Positions 27,184-36,220 of a stretch of DNA of 64,000 bases are shown here, one piece after another. Position 1 is the stretch's first letter. Every line of letters starts with the position of its first letter. The stretch spans positions 39,580-103,579 of the forward strand of contig NZ_JOIX01000021.1 of assembly GCF_000720175.1 (NCBI RefSeq), given 5' to 3'. The position numbers were made by a program, and so were the translations under genes. The DNA comes from Streptomyces sp. NRRL S-337. Lineage in GTDB: Bacteria > Actinomycetota > Actinomycetes > Streptomycetales > Streptomycetaceae. Below the pieces are notes generated by a model. The model searched no databases, was not told the origin of the DNA, and saw nothing but the letters and a program-made list of their open reading frames with translations.

Positions 27184-28101
27184 ATGGAGCGGATGGGAAA
27201 GATGACAACGGACACGGTCTCCGCTGCGGCCGCCGGCACCTGGCTGCTCGGTGACCGTGAGATCAACCGGCTCGGCCTGGGCGCCATGCGTCTGACCGGC
27301 AGCGCCGCCTTCCACGAGGGCACCCCCAGCGACCGCGCCCAGGCGATCGCGGTACTGCGTCGCGCGGTCGAGCTCGGCGTGAACCACATCGACACCGCGG
27401 CGTTCTACTTCTCCCGGCTGCGCTCCGCCAACGAACTGATCAACTCGGCGTTGGCGCCGTACCCGGACGACCTCGTCATCGCCACCAAGGTCGGCCCGGC
27501 CAGGGACGCTTGCGGTGAGTGGACCGCCTCCGCGCGGCCCGACCAGCTGCGCGGCCAGGTCGAGGAGAACCTGCGCCAACTCGGCCGCGACCACCTCGAC
27601 GTGGTCAATCTGCGCCTCATGGGCCAGCACTCCCTCAGCGAGCACTTCGGCGCCCTCGCCGAGCTGCGGGAAGCCGGCCTCATCCGCCACCTGGGCATCT
27701 CCAACGCCCGCCCGGAGCACCTCGCCGAAGCCCTGGCGATCGCACCGGTGGTGTGCGTCCAGAACCGCTTCGGCATCGACGTGCCGCACGGCGCACGGAT
27801 GCTGCGGGAATGCGCCGCACGCGGCATCGCGTTCGTACCCTTCTTCTCCCTCGCCGGGGAGGGACGCGAGACGGGAGCCGTTTGTGCCGAGCACGACGAG
27901 GTCCGCGCCGTCGCCCGCGCACACGGTGCCTCACCGGCACAGGTACGTCTGGCCTGGACCCTGCGGCAAGGCGCCCATGTGCTGGCCATCCCGGGAACGG
28001 GAAACCCGGATCACCTGGTCGACAATGTGGCGGCCGGCGCGCTGCGGCTGACGGAGGAAGACTGCCGGCTTCTCGATGCGATCGGCCACGCCGCACCCTG
28101 A
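27184..28101 (+). CDS. Aldo/keto reductase family oxidoreductase
   Basis: This 305-residue TIM-barrel enzyme begins INRLGLGAMRLTG and has HIDTAAFYFS with the catalytic Asp and Tyr, the Lys in VIATKVG, and a late NADPH site (AIPGTGNPDHLVDNV). It reduces carbonyls with NADPH in the cytoplasm; the substrate is not inferable. ATG 27184 is chosen because AGGGAAG lies six bases upstream; ATGs at 27163, 27193 and 27202 are alternatives. It is monocistronic. Confidence 0.88.
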   Translation: MERMGKMTTDTVSAAAAGTWLLGDREINRLGLGAMRLTGSAAFHEGTPSDRAQAIAVLRRAVELGVNHIDTAAFYFSRLRSANELINSALAPYPDDLVIATKVGPARDACGEWTASARPDQLRGQVEENLRQLGRDHLDVVNLRLMGQHSLSEHFGALAELREAGLIRHLGISNARPEHLAEALAIAPVVCVQNRFGIDVPHGARMLRECAARGIAFVPFFSLAGEGRETGAVCAEHDEVRAVARAHGASPAQVRLAWTLRQGAHVLAIPGTGNPDHLVDNVAAGALRLTEEDCRLLDAIGHAAP

Positions 28102-28346
28102 TACCGGCCACGGCAGCTGTACGTGCTCCCGTTCCGGAACCGGCCCCACCTGTGAGCGCGTGGGCGTCGTCATCGCCCTCTTTCTTCCCGTTCCGAACGC
28201 GGTCGAGGGCCTCGGGGCGCACGCCATGTGCGTTCCGCTTCATCCGGAATGCCGTTCTCGTCGTCGTCCGCGCCTCCGTGAACGCGGGGTGAGGTACGCG
28301 CCGGTAGCCGCGCCCGGCCTTCAACTGTTCGGTTCCGCTTCACTTT
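28102..28346. other. Intergenic stretch, no feature recognised
   Basis: This is the first part of the 347-base gap before the phosphoesterase operon. Apart from short GC palindromes (for example GTTCCGGAAC) nothing gene-like or regulatory was supported. The last part holds the promoter listed separately. Confidence 0.35.
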
Positions 28347-28383
28347 TGAAGTTCTGACAACTTCACGACGGCCCTCCTACGGT
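28347..28383 (+). promoter_or_regulatory. Candidate promoter with 7-5-7 inverted repeat
   Basis: TGAAGTT and AACTTCA (28347-28353, 28359-28365) form a perfect inverted repeat. CTGACA inside it could be a -35, followed after 18 bases by TACGGT as a -10. This would drive the phosphoesterase-MFS-TolB operon, with the repeat as an operator over the -35. Confidence 0.45.
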
Positions 28384-28448
28384 TGCCTCGCTTCACACGA
28401 GAAACGCCACTCCCCGCACCGTGCACGGCTCTTTCTCGGAGGTCCGCT

Positions 28449-29348
28449 GTGTCCATGTCCATGCTCTCCCGCATCCGACGACCGCGCCGGTCCGTCTCGC
28501 TCTTCGGTGCCACCGGCCTCGTGGCCGCCTCGCTCGGACTGTGGGGCAGCGCCCCCGGTGTCGCGCAGGCCGCGGCGCTGCCGACGCCCGACCACGTCGT
28601 GGTCGTGGTGTTCGAGAACCACGCCTACGAGCAGGTCATCGGCAGTTCGAGCGCTCCGTACCTGAACAACACCCTCAAGGCCGGTGGAGCCAACCTCACC
28701 AACTCCTTCGCACTGACCCACCCCAGCCAGCCCAACTACCTGGACCTGTTCTCGGGCGGCACGCAGGGCGTCACCGATGACAGTTGCTACACGCCGCAGT
28801 TCTCCGGCGCCGCCAACCTCGGCTCGGAGCTGATCGCCGCCGGCAAGTCCTGGGGCAGCTACAACGAGGGCCTGCCCTCCGAGGGCTCCACGACCTGCAC
28901 CAACAGCGCCACCAAGTACGCCCGGAAGCACAACCCGTGGTTCGCGTTCAACAACGTGCCGCTGAACACCGCCCACACCTTCAGCCAGTTCCCGACGAAC
29001 TACAGCACGCTGCCGAAGGTTTCGTACGTCGTGCCGAACCTGTGCAACGACATGCACGACTGCTCGATCACCACCGGCGACAACTGGCTGAAGAACAACC
29101 TCGACGCCTACGCCCAGTGGGCCAAGAACAACAACAGCCTGCTCCTCGTCACCTTCGACGAGGACGACCGGGCCCACAACAACCACATCGCCACGGTGCT
29201 GTACGGAGCGCACGTCACCCCGGGCAGCTCGTCCTCCGCGACATACAACCACTACAACGTCCTCCGGACCGTCGAGGACCTGGCCGGCCTGACCACGCAC
29301 GCCGGCAACGCCGCCTCCGCCTCCGACATCACCGGCATCTGGAACTGA
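28449..29348 (+). CDS. Secreted phosphoesterase family protein
   Basis: This 299-residue exported protein has a signal peptide of about 37-40 residues (SVSLFGATGLVAASLGLWGS, cleavage near AQA-AAL). It carries the PF04185-type motifs HVVVVVFENHAYEQVIGSS, HPSQPNYLDLFSG and LLLVTFDEDD...HNNHIATVL. These are the metal-binding blocks of acid phosphatase/phospholipase C-like phosphoesterases. It probably cleaves phosphate esters outside the cell. GTG 28449 has GGAGG six bases upstream. It heads an operon with an MFS transporter (5 bases on) and a TolB-like protein. Confidence 0.87.
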   Translation: MSMSMLSRIRRPRRSVSLFGATGLVAASLGLWGSAPGVAQAAALPTPDHVVVVVFENHAYEQVIGSSSAPYLNNTLKAGGANLTNSFALTHPSQPNYLDLFSGGTQGVTDDSCYTPQFSGAANLGSELIAAGKSWGSYNEGLPSEGSTTCTNSATKYARKHNPWFAFNNVPLNTAHTFSQFPTNYSTLPKVSYVVPNLCNDMHDCSITTGDNWLKNNLDAYAQWAKNNNSLLLVTFDEDDRAHNNHIATVLYGAHVTPGSSSSATYNHYNVLRTVEDLAGLTTHAGNAASASDITGIWN

Positions 29349-29353
29349 CCACC

Positions 29354-30748
29354 GTGTACGTAGCAGACAGCCGTACCACCCCTGCTCCGGCCGACCCGGG
29401 TACCCGCCCGGGCGGCCGGGGCAGGGCCCTGCCGCACGCCAAGGCCGCGTCCGCGCTGCGGACCGTGCCCCGGACCGTGTTCGTCCTCGGCACGGTCAGC
29501 CTCATCACCGACGTCTCCTCCGAGATGGTCACCGCCGTCCTCCCGCTGTACCTGGTCGCCACACTGGGCCTGTCCCCGCTGGGTTTCGGCCTGCTGGACG
29601 GGGTCTACAACGGCGTCAGTGCCCTGGTCCGGCTGGTCGGCGGCCATCTCGCCGACCGCGGTGGGCGGCACAAGGCCGCTGCCGCCGTGGGGTACGGGCT
29701 CTCCGCACTGTGCAAACCGCTGCTGCTGCTGGCCCACGGCGTGCCGCTGATCAGCGTGGTGCTCGCCGCCGACCGCACGGGCAAGGGACTGCGTACGGCA
29801 CCGCGCGACGCGATGATCTCCCTGGCCTCCTCCCCCCGGACGCAGGGGCGTTCGTTCGGTGTGCACCGTGCGATGGACACCGCCGGAGCCCTGCTGGGGC
29901 CGGTCACGGCCTTCGCCATCCTGCGGATGGCGGCCGGGGGCTACGACGCCGTGTTCACCGTCAGCTTCTGCGTCGCCGTGACGGGTGTACTGGTCCTGCT
30001 GCTCTTCGTGCCGGGCCGCACCCCGACGGCCGGTACCGCGGCTCCCGCCGCGCGGGTCTCCCTGGCCGCGGCGGTCGGCCTGCTGCGCCGGGCCGAGCTC
30101 CGACGGCTGACCCTGTGCGCGCTGCTGCTGGGGCTGGCCACGGTCTCCGACTCCTTCCTCTACCTGCTGCTGCAGCGGCGCCTGGACCTGGCCCAGGAGT
30201 GGTTCCCGCTGCTGCCGATCGTCACGGCGGGCTCCTTCCTGCTGCTGGCCGTCCCCCTGGGGAAGGCCGCCGACCGCTGGGGCCGGTGGCGGACCTTCCT
30301 GGCCGGTCACCTGGGCCTCCTCGCCGCGTACGGACTGGTGCTGGCGCCGTTCCACGCGCCGGCGTTGCCCCTGGTGGCCGCGGTGCTCGTCCTGCACGGC
30401 GCGTTCTACGCCGCGACCGACGGGGTGCTGATGGCGGCGGCTGCCGGTGTGACGCCACCGGAGCTGCGCTCCAGCGGCCTGGCCCTCGTCCAGACCGGAC
30501 AGGCCGGGGCCCGCTTCGCCTGCTCCGTACTCTTCGGCGCCGCTTGGACGGCATGGGGCGACCGGACCGCGCTGTCCGCCGCCGCGGTGGCGCTGGCCGC
30601 GAGCGCGACGGTGTGCGCCCTGCTCCAGCCGGTGCGTACCACGACGGAGGTGGCGGCGACGGAGACGGCGGCGACGGAGGAAGGCTCTGCGGAACCCTCC
30701 ACCGCACCCACGACCGATCCCGCGCCCACGACGGAGGCCGCCGGATGA
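29354..30748 (+). CDS. MFS transporter
   Basis: This 464-residue protein has about eleven or twelve hydrophobic segments. The family loop signature is ADRTGKGLRTAPRDAMISLA, seen in a group of MFS proteins of unclear substrate. A Glu/Thr/Ala-rich tail follows (about 430-464). The GTG start at 29354 is five bases after the phosphoesterase stop and lacks its own clear ribosome site, so coupled translation is likely. Its stop overlaps the next start (ATGA). The operon suggests uptake or export linked to a phosphoester product. Confidence 0.87.
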   Translation: MYVADSRTTPAPADPGTRPGGRGRALPHAKAASALRTVPRTVFVLGTVSLITDVSSEMVTAVLPLYLVATLGLSPLGFGLLDGVYNGVSALVRLVGGHLADRGGRHKAAAAVGYGLSALCKPLLLLAHGVPLISVVLAADRTGKGLRTAPRDAMISLASSPRTQGRSFGVHRAMDTAGALLGPVTAFAILRMAAGGYDAVFTVSFCVAVTGVLVLLLFVPGRTPTAGTAAPAARVSLAAAVGLLRRAELRRLTLCALLLGLATVSDSFLYLLLQRRLDLAQEWFPLLPIVTAGSFLLLAVPLGKAADRWGRWRTFLAGHLGLLAAYGLVLAPFHAPALPLVAAVLVLHGAFYAATDGVLMAAAAGVTPPELRSSGLALVQTGQAGARFACSVLFGAAWTAWGDRTALSAAAVALAASATVCALLQPVRTTTEVAATETAATEEGSAEPSTAPTTDPAPTTEAAG

Positions 30749-31776
30749 ACGTCCGTACCCGCATCGTCGTCCTGCTCGTCGCCGTGCTCGTACTCGGCGG
30801 CGTCGCCGTGGGATCCGTGCTGCGGGCCGCCGACCAGGCGCACCGCAAGGACCAGCAGCAGACCACCGGCCCACAGGTGACCGCAGGGCAGGTGGCACTG
30901 GACCGAGCGGCCTCGGCGCGGCAGGCCCGGCTGGTATTCCGCAGCACGCTGTGGGGGCCGCACCGCGACGAGCTGGTGTCCGTACCGGCCTCCGACCCCG
31001 CCGGTCCGCGCACCGCATCCGGCCTGCGCTGCCTGCGCTTCTACACCGCCGCCGGCACCGGCAGTTGTCTGCGTGCGGTGCCCGGTGCGATGGCCGGCCA
31101 TTACGAAGCCGTCGTGCTGGACTCCCGGCTGCGGGCCCGCAGACACGTTCCCCTGGTCGGGAGCCCCACCCGGACCCGGGTCTCGCCCAGCGGGCGGATG
31201 GTGGCGTGGACCGTGTTCGTCAGCGGAGAGTCGTACACCGGGCTCAACTTCTCCACCCGCACCTCGATCCTCGACACCCGCAACGGAAGGTTCCACTCCA
31301 GCCTGGAGTCCTACCGCGTCATCAAGGACGGGCGGCCGTACCGGAGCCCGGACATCAACTTCTGGGGAGTGACGTTCGCCGACGACGGGCACTTCTACGC
31401 CACCCTGGCCACGCGCGGGACCGCCTACCTGGTGCGCGGCGACATCGCCCGGCGCACGGTGACCATCCTCCGCGGCAACGTCGAATGCCCGTCGCTGTCG
31501 CCGGACGGGACCCGACTGGCGTTCAAGAAGCGGGTGCCGGGCCTGCCGGTGGACGCGCCCTGGCGCCTGTACGTGCTGGACCTGCACAGCATGCGCGAGC
31601 ACCCGCTGGCCGAGCGGCGCAGCGCCGACGACCAGGCCGTCTGGCTGGACGACCACACCGTCGCCTACGCCCTGCCCGGCGACTTCGAGACCGACGCCTG
31701 GTCCGTGCCCTCCGACGGCACCGGCCACCCCCACCGCCTGATGCCCGCGGCCCAGGCCCCGTCCGCGGTCCGCTGA
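30745..31776 (+). CDS. Membrane-anchored TolB-like beta-propeller protein
   Basis: This 343-residue protein has an N-terminal anchor (VVLLVAVLVLGGVAVGSVL, about 8-27). The extracytoplasmic part has WD40-like/TolB repeats (for example RVSPSGRMVAWTVFVSG, CPSLSPDGTRLAFKKRVPG, DDQAVWLDDHTVAYALPG). Two Cys around 102-115 may form a disulfide. ATG 30745 overlaps the MFS stop by four bases and GGAGG precedes it. It is the third gene of the phosphoesterase operon, and its partner is unknown. Confidence 0.82.
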   Translation: MNVRTRIVVLLVAVLVLGGVAVGSVLRAADQAHRKDQQQTTGPQVTAGQVALDRAASARQARLVFRSTLWGPHRDELVSVPASDPAGPRTASGLRCLRFYTAAGTGSCLRAVPGAMAGHYEAVVLDSRLRARRHVPLVGSPTRTRVSPSGRMVAWTVFVSGESYTGLNFSTRTSILDTRNGRFHSSLESYRVIKDGRPYRSPDINFWGVTFADDGHFYATLATRGTAYLVRGDIARRTVTILRGNVECPSLSPDGTRLAFKKRVPGLPVDAPWRLYVLDLHSMREHPLAERRSADDQAVWLDDHTVAYALPGDFETDAWSVPSDGTGHPHRLMPAAQAPSAVR

Positions 31777-31816
31777 CGTGCCGTCGCGGCCGGGCAGGGC
31801 GCTCAACCCACCCCGA

Positions 31817-31853
31817 TTGGACGGCGATTGGTCGCCCGGCTAAGGTTTTGGCC
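31817..31853 (+). promoter_or_regulatory. Promoter for a leaderless TetR gene
   Basis: TTGGAC (31817-31822) and TAAGGT (31841-31846) are 18 bases apart. The expected start point, about seven bases after the -10, coincides with ATG 31854, and there is no Shine-Dalgarno site, so a leaderless transcript is inferred. CGATTGG occurs twice, 12 bases apart, across the -35 region. Confidence 0.6.
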
Positions 31854-32570
31854 ATGCGGTCAGAAAATAATGCGGGCGGCCAGGCGGGCTCCGTCTCCGT
31901 CCCGGCGGGCGGGGTGGGTGACCTGACGTCGCAAGAGCCCGAGCGCTCCTTCATCGAGAAGGCGCGTCGGGCCCAGATCATGGATGCCGCCGTCGAGACC
32001 ATCGCGGTACGGGGGTTCGCGAAGGCCTCGCTGGCGCAGATCGCCGAGCGGGCGGGGATCAGCAAAGGGGTGATCTCGTATCACTTCGCCGGCAAGGCCG
32101 AGTTGATCGAGCGGCTCGTCGAGCAGATCTATGAGGGGATCGGCGCGTTCGTCGAGGCCCGGCTGGAGAAGGAGGCCGGGGCAACGGCCTGGCTGCGGGT
32201 CTATGTGGAGTCGGTGGCCGCGTACATGCAGGACCACCGGTCCCAACTCACCGCGCTCGGCGAGATCTTCAGCAACTTCCGTACCGAGGACGGGGCCCTG
32301 CGCTACGGCGTCGCCTCCAGCGAGCCGCTGTACGCCGGGCTGGAGGGGGTCTTCCTGGAGGGGCAGCGCAGCGGCGAGCTTCGCGACTTCGACGTGCGCG
32401 TCATGGCCGTCAGCCTCCAGGCCGGGATCGACCACATGTTCGCGTACTGGAGCGCCCATCCCGAGCACGACCTGGCGGCCCATGCCCGCCAGCTCGCCGA
32501 CCTCTTCGAGCACGCCACCCGGGCGGAAGCACCACGGGACGCGACCGACAGCGGCCCCGCCCAGCCCTGA
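31854..32570 (+). CDS. TetR family transcriptional regulator
   Basis: This 238-residue protein has a 35-residue N-terminal tail, then the TetR HTH (RRAQIMDAAVETIAVRGFAK, then SLAQIAERAGISKGVISYHF, about 40-88) and a helical ligand-binding domain. ATG 31854 lies at the expected transcription start, so the mRNA is probably leaderless. The membrane acyltransferase gene begins 113 bases downstream on the same strand and may be controlled by it. Confidence 0.9.
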   Translation: MRSENNAGGQAGSVSVPAGGVGDLTSQEPERSFIEKARRAQIMDAAVETIAVRGFAKASLAQIAERAGISKGVISYHFAGKAELIERLVEQIYEGIGAFVEARLEKEAGATAWLRVYVESVAAYMQDHRSQLTALGEIFSNFRTEDGALRYGVASSEPLYAGLEGVFLEGQRSGELRDFDVRVMAVSLQAGIDHMFAYWSAHPEHDLAAHARQLADLFEHATRAEAPRDATDSGPAQP

Positions 32571-32630
32571 ACGACACACCAACCGCCCTGTACGACACAC
32601 CAACAGCACTGAACTTCACACCAGCAGCAC
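32568..32630. repeat. Three imperfect 21-bp tandem repeats
   Basis: Three consecutive 21-base units (32568-32588, 32589-32609, 32610-32630) share the pattern TG-ACNNCACACCANC. They start at the TetR stop codon and fill the gap before the membrane acyltransferase gene. They could be iterated regulator sites about two helical turns apart, or a decayed coding repeat. Confidence 0.6.
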
Positions 32631-32683
32631 CGGACAGCCATGGACTGCACGGCTGTGAACTGCACTGAACGGGGAGGACTTTC

Positions 32684-33901
32684 ATGACGGACGACCTGGC
32701 CCGCCCGGCCCTGGCGGTGGGGCCCGAGCCGGCCACCGGGCGGCCCAAGGCCGCCGCCCGACTGCTCTACGTCGACAATGTGCGCATCGTGCTGACGGCT
32801 CTGGTGGTGCTGCACCACACCGCCGTCACCTACGGCAACATTCCCGCCTGGTACTACACCGAGCCCGCCAAGGACGGCTCCGGGCTGCTCCTGGATGTGT
32901 TCGTCATGTTCAACCAGGCGTTCTTCATGGGGTTCTTCTTCATGATCGCCGGCTTCTTCACACCGGCCTCCTACGAACGCAAGGGCACCCGGCCGTTCCT
33001 CCGGGACCGCCTCAAGCGGCTGGGTATTCCACTCCTCGCCTTCCTCCTGCTGATACGTCCGCTGGCGGGCTCCGGCGGCTACGCCGATCTGCGGGCGGAA
33101 TTCGCCGAGCAGGGCAACGACCTTCCCTACTGGCTGTATTACGTGCTGAGTTGGGACGCGGGGCCGATGTGGTTCGTCGAGGTGCTGCTGGCGTTCTCCC
33201 TGGTCTACGCCCTCGTGCGGCACCGGCGGGCGCGCTGCCTCACGGGCGTCGGCGGGGAGGCCGGCACGGCCGGGCGCGCGCCCGAGCGGGCTTCGCGGCC
33301 GCTGCGGCCGCTCGCCATCGTCGTCTTCACCCTCGGTCTGGCCCTCGCGACGTACCTGTGGCGGATCGTCGTGCCGAACGGCAGCTACCTGCCCGTCCTC
33401 GGCCTGCCCACCCCCAGTTTCATGCCGCAGTACGCGAGCTTCTTCGTCATCGGCGTGCTGGCCCACCGCCGTGGCTGGCCGCAGACCCTCTCCCGGGCCG
33501 CGGGGCGGGTGGGGTTCGTCGTCGCCACCATGGCCACGCTCGCGTATCTGCCGGTCGTCCTCACCGCAGCGGACGGCGCGCTCGACGGGCACGGCAGCTG
33601 GCAGTCGCTGGCCGGGGCCGCATGGGAGTCGACGTTCGCGGTCGGCGTCGTCCTCGGGCTGACCGTCCTGTTCCGGGAGCGTTTCCAGCGGCAGGGCCCG
33701 GTCGCCGCGTTCCTCTCCCGCCATGCCTTCGCCGTCTACCTCACCCACGCGGCCGTGCTGGTCGGCCTCGGCTACGCCTTCCGCTGGCTGCACGCCCCGG
33801 CGGCCGTGAAGTTCGCCCTGGTCGCCGCCCTGGCCCTGCCGCTGTGCTGGGCCGTGGCCTACGCCGTCCGCTCCCTGCCCCGCGCGGACCGGGTGCTGTG
33901 A
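32684..33901 (+). CDS. Membrane acyltransferase (acyltransferase-3 family)
   Basis: This 405-residue protein has about ten hydrophobic segments. It begins with the family's first helix block LLYVDNVRIVLTALVVLHHTAV, with the conserved His, and has MIAGFFTPASYERKG and RDRLKRLGIPLLAF. The family O-acylates sugars, lipids or antibiotics at the membrane; the substrate is unknown. ATG 32684 has GGGGAGG upstream. It follows a TetR gene and tandem repeats, and a long hairpin terminator comes after it. Confidence 0.87.
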   Translation: MTDDLARPALAVGPEPATGRPKAAARLLYVDNVRIVLTALVVLHHTAVTYGNIPAWYYTEPAKDGSGLLLDVFVMFNQAFFMGFFFMIAGFFTPASYERKGTRPFLRDRLKRLGIPLLAFLLLIRPLAGSGGYADLRAEFAEQGNDLPYWLYYVLSWDAGPMWFVEVLLAFSLVYALVRHRRARCLTGVGGEAGTAGRAPERASRPLRPLAIVVFTLGLALATYLWRIVVPNGSYLPVLGLPTPSFMPQYASFFVIGVLAHRRGWPQTLSRAAGRVGFVVATMATLAYLPVVLTAADGALDGHGSWQSLAGAAWESTFAVGVVLGLTVLFRERFQRQGPVAAFLSRHAFAVYLTHAAVLVGLGYAFRWLHAPAAVKFALVAALALPLCWAVAYAVRSLPRADRVL

Positions 33902-33927
33902 CGCCGTAGCCGTCCCTCGGTGGCAGT

Positions 33928-33963
33928 GGCCCCTGTTCCTGGCCCGAGTCAGGAGCGGGGGCC
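33928..33963. terminator. Bidirectional hairpin between acyltransferase and ALDH
   Basis: Fourteen-base arms (33928-33941 and 33950-33963) pair with two G-U wobbles around an 8-base loop between convergent genes. Confidence 0.7.
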
Positions 33964-33984
33964 CTTCCGGGTCGACCGTCCCGC

Positions 33985-35331
33985 TCACCCCAGCGGCTTG
34001 TCCAGCACTGCCTTGGTGTGGCTGAACGTCTCCAGTGAGTACTCGCCGTGGTAGCGCCCCATGCCGCTCTCGCCGACACCGCCGAACGGCAGGTCGGGGG
34101 CGGTGAGATGGGCGACCTGCAGCCCGAAGGTGAGCGCGCCGGAAGAGGTCTCGGTCAGGAGGCGGTGCTTGGTGGCGTCGGAGTCGGTGAACGCGTACAG
34201 CGCCAGCGGCTTGTCCCGGTGGTTGATGAAGGTGATCGCCGCGTCCAGGTCGGGCACCGGCACGATCGGCAGGATCGGGCCGAAGATCTCCTCCTGCATC
34301 ACCGGGGCGTCGGGGGAGACGTCGGCGAGGACGGTGGGTGACAGGTAGCGGTCGGCGCGGTCGTGGGTGCCGCCGATGACCGTGCGGCCGCTGTCGAGGA
34401 GGGCGGTCAGGCGGTCGAAGTGGCGCTCGTTGACGATCCGTCCGTACTCGGGCGCGGTGGCCGGGTCGGCTCCGTAGGTCTCGCGCACGGCCTCGGCGAG
34501 GTGCGGTTCGATGTCCCGGGCGGTGTCGCCGATGGCCAGGACGTAGTCCGGGGCGACGCATGTCTGGCCGGCGTTGAGGAACTTGCCGGTGACCAGCCGC
34601 CGGGCCGCCGCGGCCAGATCCGTACCGGCGTCGAGGACGACGGGGCTCTTGCCGCCCAGTTCCAGCGTGACCGGTGTCAGGTGCCGGGCGGCGGCGGCCA
34701 TCACGATCCGGCCGACGGTGCCGTTGCCGGTGTAGAAGATGTGGTCGAAGCGCTGGGCCAGCAGTGCCGTGGTCTCCGGGACGGCGCCCTCGACGACGGC
34801 CACCGCGTCGGTGTCCAGGTGGCGGGGCAGCAGCCGGGCGAGCGCGGCCGAGGTCGCGGGGGCGAGCTCACTGGGCTTGACGACGGCGCAGTTGCCCGCG
34901 GCGAGGGCGCCGACGAGTGGGGCGAGCGCCAGCTGCAGCGGGTAGTTCCAGGGCGCGATCACCAGGACGACGCCGAGTGGTTCGCGGACGACCCGCGCGG
35001 TCGCCGGGAGCAGCCGGTCGGGCAGGTCGGCGGGCCGGGGCGCCAGCCAGTCGTCGAGCCGGTCGAGGGTGTGGTCGATCTCGTGGAGGGTGAAGCCGAT
35101 CTCGGTGCGGTACGCCTCCTCGGGGCCCTTGCCGAGGTCGGCGGCCAGCGCGGCGAGGAGCTCGTCGCGGTGGTCGGTGAGCAGGGTGCGCAGGGCCGTG
35201 AGCTGGCCGCGTCGCCAGTCGGTGGCGGCGGTGCGGCGGGTGGCGAAGGTGCCGCGGAGCCGGTCGACGACGGCGGTGGCCGCGTCGAGGGCACCCGCGT
35301 CCAGGTCAGGGGTGGCGGTGTGGGATGTCAT
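33985..35331 (-). CDS. Class-3-type aldehyde dehydrogenase
   Basis: This 448-residue NAD(P)-dependent enzyme is shorter than classical 490-500 residue ALDHs, as in the class 3/coniferyl-aldehyde group. Catalytic Cys is in [12 protein letters not shown] and the general-base Glu in [11 protein letters not shown]. The cofactor region has [12 protein letters not shown]. The C-terminus ([24 protein letters not shown]) is diagnostic of the class 3 group. It oxidises fatty or aromatic aldehydes. ATG 35331 lies 15 bases from a perfect 25-bp palindrome shared with the divergent TetR gene, its probable repressor. Confidence 0.93.
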   Translation of the reverse strand: MTSHTATPDLDAGALDAATAVVDRLRGTFATRRTAATDWRRGQLTALRTLLTDHRDELLAALAADLGKGPEEAYRTEIGFTLHEIDHTLDRLDDWLAPRPADLPDRLLPATARVVREPLGVVLVIAPWNYPLQLALAPLVGALAAGNCAVVKPSELAPATSAALARLLPRHLDTDAVAVVEGAVPETTALLAQRFDHIFYTGNGTVGRIVMAAAARHLTPVTLELGGKSPVVLDAGTDLAAAARRLVTGKFLNAGQTCVAPDYVLAIGDTARDIEPHLAEAVRETYGADPATAPEYGRIVNERHFDRLTALLDSGRTVIGGTHDRADRYLSPTVLADVSPDAPVMQEEIFGPILPIVPVPDLDAAITFINHRDKPLALYAFTDSDATKHRLLTETSSGALTFGLQVAHLTAPDLPFGGVGESGMGRYHGEYSLETFSHTKAVLDKPLG

Positions 35332-35345
35332 GCCGCCGAGGCTAC

Positions 35346-35370
35346 ACGAAACGAAAACTTTTCGTTTCGT
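35346..35370. promoter_or_regulatory. TetR operator, perfect 12-1-12 palindrome
   Basis: The arms ACGAAACGAAAA and TTTTCGTTTCGT are perfect inverse complements around a single C, lying between the divergent ALDH and TetR starts. Each arm contains a repeated GAAACGAAA-like half-site. It is very likely the TetR binding site repressing both genes. Confidence 0.88.
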
Positions 35371-35395
35371 AATGGTGGGTCGGTAGACTCCCGGT

Positions 35396-36088
35396 GTGGG
35401 CGAACGTACCGAGAGCAACCAGACCGCGGCGGCCGGGCGGGGACCCGCCCGTGGCCGCCCGCGGGACGCCGAACGCGACCGGGCCCTCCTGGAGGCCACC
35501 GTCCAGGTGCTCCAGGAGAGCGGCTACGGCGGGCTGACCACGGCCGCCGTGGCCAAACGGGCCGGGGTCTCCACCGCGACCCTCTACCGCCGCTGGCGTT
35601 CCAAGGAAGACCTGGTCGTCGGCACCGCCGTGCGCTGGGCGAGCGACCTCGGCCCGCAGCCCGACACCGGCAGCCTCGAAGGCGACCTGGCGGCCCTGCT
35701 CCGGGACAAGGCCGAGACGCTGGAGGGCCCCGGCGGCCGGCTGCTGCACGTCCTGATCGGCGAGTCCGCCCACAACGAGGCGCTGGCCCGGGTGCTGGAC
35801 ACCGCCATCATCGAGCCGGTCCGCGACCGGGCCGCCACCGTCGTGCGCCGCGCCGTCGACCGCGGCGACATCCCGCCCCTGGAGAACGCCCACGTACTGG
35901 CCGACCTGGTCGTCGGCTCGATGGTCAGCCGCCTCTTCCTCACCCCCGATGCGGCACATCGGGCCACCGCGGACGGCCCGTCGTCCGGTGAGGCGGCGAT
36001 CAGCGAGCTCCTCCCGTTCCTGCTGCGTGCCCTCGGCGCACGGACGGGACCGACCGGGCCCGGCGCACCCGTACCGCCGAACCGCTGA
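35396..36088 (+). CDS. TetR family regulator, divergent from ALDH
   Basis: This 230-residue protein has a TetR HTH ([19 protein letters not shown], then [20 protein letters not shown], about 28-72) and a TetR C-terminal domain of the TetR_C_33-like type. The GTG at 35396 is about seven bases after a TAGACT -10-like sequence and has no ribosome site, so the mRNA is likely leaderless. The 25-bp palindrome 26 bases upstream is its presumed operator, giving autoregulation and control of the divergent ALDH. Aldehydes or related lipophilic compounds are plausible inducers. Confidence 0.92.
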   Translation: MGERTESNQTAAAGRGPARGRPRDAERDRALLEATVQVLQESGYGGLTTAAVAKRAGVSTATLYRRWRSKEDLVVGTAVRWASDLGPQPDTGSLEGDLAALLRDKAETLEGPGGRLLHVLIGESAHNEALARVLDTAIIEPVRDRAATVVRRAVDRGDIPPLENAHVLADLVVGSMVSRLFLTPDAAHRATADGPSSGEAAISELLPFLLRALGARTGPTGPGAPVPPNR

Positions 36089-36220
36089 CCCCCACGGCCG
36101 GCCCCCAGCCGCGCGGACCGGTGGTCCCGCCCCCGGCGTCGGGATTTGCCTTGGAGTGGACTCCAGCCTCCACACTGACCACGACGGCATCCCGTGCCGT
36201 GGACGGAAAGGCGGCAGCTG

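Noticed and set aside
32568..32630. Tandem repeats as a CRISPR array
   Set aside because: The units are contiguous with no spacers and there are no cas genes.
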